Source of the DNA: Pseudomonadota bacterium
GTDB taxonomy: Bacteria > Pseudomonadota > Alphaproteobacteria > UBA9655
Assembly: GCA_021809225.1 (NCBI GenBank)
Contig: JAKBAL010000060.1
Coordinates: forward strand, 1 to 8,794
DNA length: 8,794 nucleotides
Direction: 5' to 3'
The notes under the pieces are model-generated. The model saw only the letters and a program-made list of their open reading frames with translations. It did not search any database and was not told where the DNA came from. Both the position numbers and the translations under genes were made by a program. Positions 3,852-8,794 of the stretch are shown here, one piece after another (within the stretch, counting starts at the first letter, position 1; every line of letters starts with the position of its first letter).

Positions 3852-5042
3852 TCAAATAATTCCCTTCTCTTTCAATTCCTCAATTTTCTCTGCTGACAAA
3901 ACCTCTGAAAGAATTTCTTTCGTATGTTCCCCAAGGCGGGGAGGGCGCCTTTTATAAACAGGGGGCGACCCAGACAAGCAAAGAGGAGAAGCGACAGTTT
4001 TCAGATTTCCTTCCAAAACCCGAGCAATACCACGGACCTTCACTTGAGGATCTTGAAAGGCTTCTTCCAACGTATTAACGGGACCGACTGGAATTCCAAT
4101 TTTATCTAATTTTTCAATCCAATAGGTTTTTGGATGAGCGCCCATAATCTTGTTCATTTCATCCAAGACTTCTTCCCGATGGTGCACACGAGTTTCATTA
4201 TTCAGATAATGAGGGTGGGAAAGCAAATCTTTGCGCCCCACAAACTGACAAAACTTCTCAAATTGATTGTCAGTCCCAATGGCCACAATGACTAAACCAT
4301 CTTGGGCCCGAAAGGCCCCGTAAGGAACGATATTGGGATGGCCATTCCCCACCCTCGGGGGGAGATTTCCATCTAAAAGATAAGATTGAGCAGCAAAGGA
4401 CATAAGGGCAAGGGTTGAATCTAAAAGGGCCATGTCAATAAATTGCCCCTCCCCTGTTCGCATTCGCTGATAAAGGGCCGCAAGAATCCCGAGAGCGCTA
4501 TACATTCCTGTTGAAACATCTGCAATGGAAATTCCTGCCCGTAAGGGAATCCCCTCGGGCTCTCCAATCAAGCTCATAAGTCCGGAAAGGCCTTGTATCT
4601 GAAAATCATAGCCGGGACGGTGAGCATAAGGCCCTGTTTGGCCAAAGCCTGTAAGGGAACAATAAATAATATCAGGCTTAAGTTTTTTAACGTCTTCATA
4701 GCCCAAACCATAACGAGCCAAAAATCCTGTTTTAAAGTTTTCAACAAAGACATCAGAATTTTTAATCAGTGCATGGGCAATTTCGAGCCCTTCTGGTTTT
4801 GTAAAATCAAGAGAAAGGGAACGTTTATTTCGATTGCAGCTTAAGTAATAAGCACTTTCTTTTGTGTTTTTTCCAGCCCCATCTTTCTCGAAAGGAGGCC
4901 CCCAGGATCGGGTCATATCCCCTATATGGGGTTGTTCGATCTTGATGACCTCCGCTCCTAAATCACCCAGTATTTGTGTACAAAAGGGACCCGCTAGAAT
5001 GCGGGTCATATCAAATACATGAATGCCTTCGAGAGCTTTCAA
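3852..5042 (-). CDS. Class III CoA-transferase (CaiB/BaiF family), SUGCT-like
   Basis: This 396-residue protein, full length for family III CoA-transferases, moves CoA between carboxylic acids through an aspartyl-CoA intermediate. Visible marks are the N-terminal LEGIHVFDMTRILAGPF, LGDLGAEVIKIEQP (25-38), YYLSCNRNKRSLSLD (65-79), CSLTGFGQTGPYAHRPGYD (128-146) and the probable catalytic Asp175 in ISIADVSTGMYSALG. NRNKRS, IVPYGAFRAQDG and RPPRLGEHT resemble, from memory, human SUGCT, which uses succinyl-CoA to activate glutarate or hydroxymethylglutarate. That substrate assignment is inference. The start is TTG at 5042: an in-frame stop lies 9 bases upstream, and homologs begin at LEG. It starts 2 bases after the FKBP stop and has no good Shine-Dalgarno, so translation is probably coupled. 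No partner dehydrogenase is in the window. Confidence 0.9.
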   Translation of the reverse strand: MKALEGIHVFDMTRILAGPFCTQILGDLGAEVIKIEQPHIGDMTRSWGPPFEKDGAGKNTKESAYYLSCNRNKRSLSLDFTKPEGLEIAHALIKNSDVFVENFKTGFLARYGLGYEDVKKLKPDIIYCSLTGFGQTGPYAHRPGYDFQIQGLSGLMSLIGEPEGIPLRAGISIADVSTGMYSALGILAALYQRMRTGEGQFIDMALLDSTLALMSFAAQSYLLDGNLPPRVGNGHPNIVPYGAFRAQDGLVIVAIGTDNQFEKFCQFVGRKDLLSHPHYLNNETRVHHREEVLDEMNKIMGAHPKTYWIEKLDKIGIPVGPVNTLEEAFQDPQVKVRGIARVLEGNLKTVASPLCLSGSPPVYKRRPPRLGEHTKEILSEVLSAEKIEELKEKGII

Positions 5043-5044
5043 GC

Positions 5045-5473
5045 TTATTTAACGCCGAGAAGTTCAACATCAAAGATGAGCGTCGCATTCGGAGGAATCG
5101 CTCCAGGAGCCCCCCGTGCGCCATACCCTAATGCAGCAGGGATAATGAGTTGACGCTTGCCGCCTATCTTCATGCTGCCCACACCTTCATCCCATCCTTG
5201 GATGACTTGACCTTCCCCTATTTGAAAGCTGAAGGGCTCACCCCGATCAACTGAGCTATCAAATTTTTTACCTTTTTCATTATTTTCCTCCAACCAGCCT
5301 GTATAATGAACAGTCACGGTTTGTCCTTTTTGAGGTGTTGCGCCCTCCCCTACCTTTATATCCTTGTAGGAAAGGCCCGAAGGGGTCTGAACAGCTTTCG
5401 CATGCTTTGCGCAAGCCGTTGCTAACACAGGAGTAGTGAAGGCTAAAAGGCCTACCATAAGAGATAATTTCAT
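5045..5473 (-). CDS. Exported FKBP-type peptidyl-prolyl cis-trans isomerase
   Basis: This 142-residue protein has an N-terminal export signal followed by a single FKBP domain (about 31-142) that isomerises X-Pro bonds during folding. Expected pocket residues are present: Tyr57 in VHYTGWL, Phe71-Asp72 in KKFDSS, Phe83, Val90-Ile91 and Trp94 in GQVIQGWDEG, Tyr117 in LGYGARG, and Phe134. It should therefore be active. The signal region MKLSLMVGLLAFTTPVLATAC fits a permissive lipobox (LATA-C21), so it may be a lipoprotein. Ordinary cleavage after ATA at residue 20 is the alternative. Either way it acts outside the cytoplasm. The ATG overlaps the stop of the prolyl aminopeptidase gene by 4 bp, and AAAGGAAAA lies just upstream. 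It is shorter than Mip-type FKBPs, having no dimerisation helix. Confidence 0.93.
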   Translation of the reverse strand: MKLSLMVGLLAFTTPVLATACAKHAKAVQTPSGLSYKDIKVGEGATPQKGQTVTVHYTGWLEENNEKGKKFDSSVDRGEPFSFQIGEGQVIQGWDEGVGSMKIGGKRQLIIPAALGYGARGAPGAIPPNATLIFDVELLGVK

Positions 5474-6468
5474 GAAACATTTTTCCTTTCTTGTTGTTGT
5501 TGTTCTTGTTGTTGATTTTTCACTTTAAACGCTTCCATAACTTTGACAAGTTCTTTTCGAATTCCAGGTTCAAAAGCTGAGTGACCTCCATCTGAAACAA
5601 TACGATAATCTACCTCAGGCCATTTTTGTACCACATCATCCGCCGATACAATAGGACAGACGGCATCATATCGCCCATGAATAATAACTCCTGGAATGTG
5701 ACGAATGCGATCGATTTTGTTTAAGAGATCATTCTCTGGTAAGAAAATATCATTCGTAAAATAATGCGCTTCCATACGGGCAAGCCCAAGCGCCAGATTA
5801 TCTTTAGCAAATTCTGCCACGACTGCAGGGTTAGGATAAAGGGTTACCATGGCTCCTTCATAGCAACTCCATACCTTTGCAGCCGGCATATGGACAGCAG
5901 GATCAGGGTCTCTCAGAAGATTGTAATAGGCTTTAAGGATTGACTGCCAATCCTTCCGTTCTTCAGGTTTTAGAGGGGCAATTAACTTACGAAATTCTTC
6001 AGGAAAAAAGCTTTTTACTCCCCCTAAAAACCATTCAAATTCAGAGCGCCGACACAAAAAAATACCTCTAAAAATCAAGCCAAGACAAGGGCTTGGATGG
6101 GCTTCTGCATAAGCAATTCCAAGGGTTGATCCCCAAGAACCTCCGAAAACATACCAGCGCTGAACCCCTAAATGGGCACGAAGTTTCTCTAAATCAGTAA
6201 TTAAGTGGAGAGTTGTATTATCTTTGAGTTCTCCAAATGGAAGGGATTTCCCCGCTCCACGTTGATCATATAAGATAATACGGTAATAAGATGGGTCAAA
6301 AAACCGACGGTTAGAGGGCGAAGATCCAGCACCCGGACCACCATGAATGACAACAACAGGAATTCCGTTAGGGTTACCAGATTCCTCCCAAAACATTTGG
6401 TGGAGGCCATCTAAATTCAAGTGCCCAGTTTGATAGGGTTCAATGGGAGGATATAATTCGTCTCTCAC
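5470..6468 (-). CDS. pip: Prolyl aminopeptidase (proline iminopeptidase), S33 family
   Basis: This 332-residue cytoplasmic alpha/beta-hydrolase releases N-terminal proline from peptides. The family opening LYPPIEPYQTGHL is present, then the oxyanion motif HGGPGAGSS (43-50), DQRGAGKS (68-75), and nucleophile Ser111 in GGSWGSTLGIAYAEAHP. The catalytic Asp is probably Asp268 (GRYDAVCP) and the catalytic His is His296 (GGHSAFEPG). The mid-region cap segment RMEAHYFTND (231-240) is also typical. The start is GTG at 6468, with GGAGA 4 bases upstream and the right distance to LYPP. Family members usually end near residue 315; here a Gln-rich tail QQQEQQQQE (319-327) follows, encoded by CAA repeats. 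The gene overlaps the FKBP gene by 4 bp and lies 37 bp after the small upstream gene. Confidence 0.95.
   Translation of the reverse strand: MRDELYPPIEPYQTGHLNLDGLHQMFWEESGNPNGIPVVVIHGGPGAGSSPSNRRFFDPSYYRIILYDQRGAGKSLPFGELKDNTTLHLITDLEKLRAHLGVQRWYVFGGSWGSTLGIAYAEAHPSPCLGLIFRGIFLCRRSEFEWFLGGVKSFFPEEFRKLIAPLKPEERKDWQSILKAYYNLLRDPDPAVHMPAAKVWSCYEGAMVTLYPNPAVVAEFAKDNLALGLARMEAHYFTNDIFLPENDLLNKIDRIRHIPGVIIHGRYDAVCPIVSADDVVQKWPEVDYRIVSDGGHSAFEPGIRKELVKVMEAFKVKNQQQEQQQQERKNVS
5491..5514 (-). repeat. CAA microsatellite at the pip 3' end
   Basis: On the minus strand (CAA)3-GAA-(CAA)4 encodes QQQEQQQQ near the C-terminus of the aminopeptidase. Changes in copy number would stay in frame. It lies just upstream of the FKBP start, so its length also sets the sequence context before that gene. 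Confidence 0.85.
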
Positions 6469-6505
6469 AAAATCTCCGAAAAAATATCTATAATAAACGA
6501 CTTAT

Positions 6506-6787
6506 TTACGCGCCGCTTTCACAATGGTCAAGGCCAAGTTTTATTTTAATTTCCTCAATCAGCCGATTTATATCTTCATCTGAGAGACACGAGAGAGAAA
6601 CTTTATTTCCCTTTTTAAGCGAAAAAAGACCGTATTCTCGTCCCAAAAGCTCCTTTGCCTTTAAAGCCGCCGCAAAATTTTTATTGGCAATAGCCATTGT
6701 ATAAATGCATTCCAGATCTTTTATAAGATCAGCTGCAGAATTTTTTTCATCATTCATTGAATTGTCCGCCTTATTTTTTATTTTCAT
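6506..6787 (-). CDS. Small cytoplasmic protein, unknown; faint terminase-small-subunit-like helix
   Basis: A 93-residue protein from ATG at 6787. Other possible starts in frame are TTG at 6814 (102 residues) and ATG at 6757 (83 residues); the last has GGCGGA 7 bases upstream and would also keep the conserved-looking part. There is no signal peptide or membrane segment. The central part LIKDLECIYTMAIANKNFAA runs into ALKAKELLGREYGLFSLKKG, a helix pair recalling the (A)LKALELLGKHLGMF pattern of some phage terminase small subunits and small phage-derived proteins. The C-terminal part LSDEDINRLIEEIKIKLG could be another helix. No HTH or other phage gene is nearby, so this resemblance is weak. It probably starts the cluster with pip, whose start is 37 bp downstream. 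Confidence 0.6.
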   Translation of the reverse strand: MKIKNKADNSMNDEKNSAADLIKDLECIYTMAIANKNFAAALKAKELLGREYGLFSLKKGNKVSLSCLSDEDINRLIEEIKIKLGLDHCESGA

Positions 6788-6848
6788 TTTTCCATAGGCC
6801 TCATCGAAAGACAATTTTCTGAATTAGCCGTTTAGCTTCTCTTAGTTT

Positions 6849-6860
6849 TATAAATTTATA
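6849..6860. promoter_or_regulatory. Perfect AT palindrome between divergent genes
   Basis: TATAAATTTATA is a perfect 12-bp palindrome in the 147-bp divergent spacer (6788-6934). It contains a -10-like TATAAA on each strand and may serve one or both divergent promoters or a dimeric regulator. On the minus strand TCAACG lies 18 bp upstream of the second TATAAA. On the plus strand the -35 is unclear; a TTGACG at 6873-6878 has no good -10 at normal spacing. The regulator, if any, is unknown. Confidence 0.35.
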
Positions 6861-6934
6861 CGCTAAAAAACGTTGACGAAATCACAGGATTGTAAGAGTT
6901 TTAATGTATGATCTCCAAAAAAAAGTCTTAATCC

Positions 6935-7630
6935 ATGAAATCTTTCTTTATATTTTTTTTTCTTAGCTTAAATCTTAGTTCTCTTGAAAAAACTTTTGCA
7001 ACTCCTGATAAGTCAAATCAGGGGGCCTGGTCGGGGTATTTTCAATCACAAAAGAATGCTCAGCCCCATGATCTTGTCACAAAAGCTTTTAAGCTTATAG
7101 AAAAGAAAAAAAACGTAATCGTTATTGACCTTGGGACGGGAAACGGAAAAGACATCTCAGATATTCTTAAGGCTGGCGCCATTGTTTATGCTTATGATGC
7201 AGATCCAGGATCTACAGAAATCATTCACAAACGATTTAAATCTTATGTAAAAAACAAAAAGTTACTTACCCATCAAATCCTTTTTGAAGAAATAACGTCC
7301 TTACCCAAAGCGGATATGATTATTTTCGTGAATTCCCTTCCTTTTATGAAAAAAGAAAAACTGTTGGGTTTCTGGAAGATCATCCAGGATGCTCTCAATC
7401 CAAATGGCATTTTCATCGGAACTTTTTTTGGCGAAAAGCATTACGCGAAGCGTGATCCTAGCCGACCAGAGATATTTAGAGTTTCCCGTGAAGAAGTTTT
7501 CAACCTTTTTACAAATTTTCAAATCTTAAATTTTTACGAAGAGATCGAATATGATGAAGACTCCTCAAAATCCTGGAAAACAGATCAATTCCATCATGTC
7601 TATAAAGTGATTGCAAGAAAGAAGCCCTAG
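6935..7630 (+). CDS. Class I SAM-dependent methyltransferase with apparent signal peptide
   Basis: This 231-residue protein has a class I methyltransferase fold. Motif I is VIVIDLGTGNGKD (61-73), the ribose-binding acid is probably Asp88 in VYAYDADP, and the motif IV region is KADMIIFVNSLPFM (126-138). A post-IV strand follows (LNPNGIFIGTFFG, 154-166). Its start (SNQGAWSGYFQ) and end (FHHVYKVIARKK) recall TehB-like small-molecule methyltransferases; the substrate is unknown. The oddity is the N-terminus: residues 1-22 (MKSFFIFFFLSLNLSSLEKT, then FA) look like a Sec signal peptide ahead of the domain, although SAM is normally cytosolic. The Shine-Dalgarno is not obvious. The gene is clearly more AT-rich than pgk, 39 bp downstream on the same strand, which suggests a separate origin. 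It is divergent from the pip cluster. Confidence 0.85.
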   Translation: MKSFFIFFFLSLNLSSLEKTFATPDKSNQGAWSGYFQSQKNAQPHDLVTKAFKLIEKKKNVIVIDLGTGNGKDISDILKAGAIVYAYDADPGSTEIIHKRFKSYVKNKKLLTHQILFEEITSLPKADMIIFVNSLPFMKKEKLLGFWKIIQDALNPNGIFIGTFFGEKHYAKRDPSRPEIFRVSREEVFNLFTNFQILNFYEEIEYDEDSSKSWKTDQFHHVYKVIARKKP

Positions 7631-7658
7631 AGAAAGACTCGCAGAAGACTCAACAAAC

Positions 7659-7663
7659 GGAGA
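7659..7663 (+). promoter_or_regulatory. Ribosome binding site of pgk
   Basis: GGAGA lies 6 bases before the ATG at 7670, in the 39-base gap after the methyltransferase stop. No promoter or terminator is visible in that gap, so pgk may be read from upstream. Confidence 0.7.
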
Positions 7664-7669
7664 CAATAA

Positions 7670-8794
7670 ATGCCAAATTTTCTAACCCTTGATGATCTTG
7701 ATGCCCGCGGCAAACGCGTGCTCGTTCGTCTTGATCTTAATCTTCCTCTTCAAAATGGTCGCATCACCGATCTTACGCGTCTTGAACGGTCACTCCCAAC
7801 CCTTAAAGAACTCATCACGCAAGGGGCTAAAGTGATTATCTTGGCTCATCTTGGCCGTCCAAAGGGAGAAGACAAATCTTTCTCCCTGGCCCCTATTGCC
7901 AACGCTTTAGCAAAATCAATGGCCCCCATACCTGTTCACTTTTGTCATGCTGCCCATGGCCCTATCGTACAGGAAGCTATTCATACCCTTAAGGCAGGAG
8001 AGATCCTCCTTCTTGAAAACATTCGCTTTGTAGAGGGGGAAGAAAAAAACGACCCAGCCTTTAGTCGCGAGATAGCAACCTGGGGGGACACTTATGTCAA
8101 TGATGCCTTCTCAGCCGCTCACAGAGCACACGCCTCTACGACGGGCATCGCCCATCTCCTTCCTGCCTATGCTGGGCGCTTGATGGAGGAAGAGCTTAGC
8201 GCTCTTCAAAGCGCTTTAGACCACCCCAAGCGTCCCCTCATGGCTATTGTAGGAGGAGCAAAAGTTTCCACAAAACTTCCCCTTCTCGAAAATCTTCTTC
8301 CGAAGGTAGATATTTTGGTCATTGGGGGAGCCATGGCAAACACCTTTTTAGCGGCGCAGGGACAGGATGTAGGAGCGTCTCTCTATGAGCCAGACCTTCT
8401 GGAAACGGCACACAGTCTGCTTGCAAAAGCGCGTGAGATTATTTTACCCCAAGATGTGGTGATGGCTCGAAGTTTTGAAGATAAAGGAAGCGTAAAAACC
8501 TGCCTTATCTCTGAAGTTAAAAAAGATGAAAAAATCTTTGATGTAGGCCCTCTAACATGTCAACACATCCTTGAGAAAATGAAGACCTGCCATACCCTTC
8601 TCTGGAATGGTCCTTTGGGGGTCTTTGAAACTCCTCCCTTTGATAAGGGGACCACATCCGTTGCAAAAGACGCTGCCCGTCTCACACGAGAAGGAGCCCT
8701 TCTTTCCGTTGCCGGGGGGGGAGATACGGTTTCCGCTCTCACCCATGCAGGCACCCTGAATGATTTTACCTATGTTTCAACTGCGGGGGGAGCT
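7670..8794 (+). CDS. pgk: Phosphoglycerate kinase, 3' end cut by window edge
   Basis: The frame is open from ATG at 7670 to the last base, giving 375 residues of a protein usually 390-400 long. The enzyme interconverts 1,3-bisphosphoglycerate plus ADP and 3-phosphoglycerate plus ATP, in the cytoplasm, in glycolysis and gluconeogenesis. Motifs in order are VRLDLNLPL (19-27, a variant of VRVDFNVP), HLGRP (60-64), LLLENIRF (113-120), NDAFSAAHRAHAST (144-157), GGAKVSTKLPLLENLL (195-210), IGGAMANTFLAAQG (218-231), WNGPLGVFE (312-320), GGGDTVSAL (349-357) and STAGGA at the edge. All substrate and nucleotide loops are present, so it should be active. The gene is not next to gap or fba here; an unrelated methyltransferase gene precedes it. 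An 8-G run (8714-8721) encodes part of the nucleotide-binding GGGD. Confidence 0.97.
   Translation, partial: MPNFLTLDDLDARGKRVLVRLDLNLPLQNGRITDLTRLERSLPTLKELITQGAKVIILAHLGRPKGEDKSFSLAPIANALAKSMAPIPVHFCHAAHGPIVQEAIHTLKAGEILLLENIRFVEGEEKNDPAFSREIATWGDTYVNDAFSAAHRAHASTTGIAHLLPAYAGRLMEEELSALQSALDHPKRPLMAIVGGAKVSTKLPLLENLLPKVDILVIGGAMANTFLAAQGQDVGASLYEPDLLETAHSLLAKAREIILPQDVVMARSFEDKGSVKTCLISEVKKDEKIFDVGPLTCQHILEKMKTCHTLLWNGPLGVFETPPFDKGTTSVAKDAARLTREGALLSVAGGGDTVSALTHAGTLNDFTYVSTAGGA

Noticed and set aside
6484..6493. TTATAGATAT on the minus strand, a 9-of-10 match to the BioR box TTATMKATAA
   Set aside because: It lies before pip, not before bioY. The sequence is AT-rich, where such matches are expected by chance, and nothing links pip to biotin.
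8552..8754. Two overlapping 64-residue minus-strand frames inside pgk
   Set aside because: They are antisense to conserved pgk motifs (WNGPLGVFE, GGGDT) and have no ribosome site or recognisable protein features.
1..8794. A complete new multi-gene system such as a defence island, toxin-antitoxin pair or secretion locus
   Set aside because: No nuclease/ATPase sets, toxin-antitoxin-like pairs or secretion components are visible. Most genes are recognisable single-function proteins, and the unknown ones stand alone.

Overview
This is a bacterial chromosomal window from a host-associated-looking alphaproteobacterium of moderate to low GC. My best guess is the Holosporales/Rickettsiales side. This is an inference from three things: dispersed CGTCATTGCGA...GCAATCCAG palindromes like those common in these genomes, a biotin importer rather than biotin synthesis genes, and several small exported proteins of unknown function. 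No marker gene in the window fixes the taxonomy.

Layout. At 1-1405 (minus strand) there is a tightly coupled operon of bioY (biotin ECF transporter S component), a DUF1284 cysteine-rich protein and an Smr-domain protein cut by the window edge. The genes are joined by two ATGA overlaps. At 1406-1900 lie the bioY leader with a hairpin, a 187-bp nested palindromic repeat, and tRNA-Tyr(GUA) with a clear sigma70-type promoter. At 1979-2404 (plus) there is a small exported protein with no recognised family. The gene-free stretch 2405-2768 is almost entirely three palindromic elements, one of them related to the repeat at 1536-1722. At 2769-3644 (minus) there is an exported, very basic protein made of two kinds of tandem peptide repeat. 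At 3852-6787 (minus) a four-gene cluster runs, in transcription order, from a small protein of unknown function to prolyl aminopeptidase, an exported FKBP peptidyl-prolyl isomerase and a class III CoA-transferase resembling SUGCT. The last three are coupled by a 4-bp overlap and a 2-bp gap. From 6935 (plus) come a class I SAM-dependent methyltransferase with an apparent signal peptide and then pgk (phosphoglycerate kinase), which runs off the right edge.

How the parts relate. bioY suggests vitamin scavenging. Prolyl aminopeptidase and the SUGCT-like transferase suggest use of peptides and dicarboxylic acids, and pgk is core glycolysis or gluconeogenesis. The most unusual items are the exported methyltransferase, the exported repeat protein, and the pair of related nested palindromes on either side of tRNA-Tyr and the 141-residue exported protein. 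I did not find a complete new multi-gene system such as a defence island, secretion locus or CRISPR. The candidates for novelty are single genes and the repeat family.
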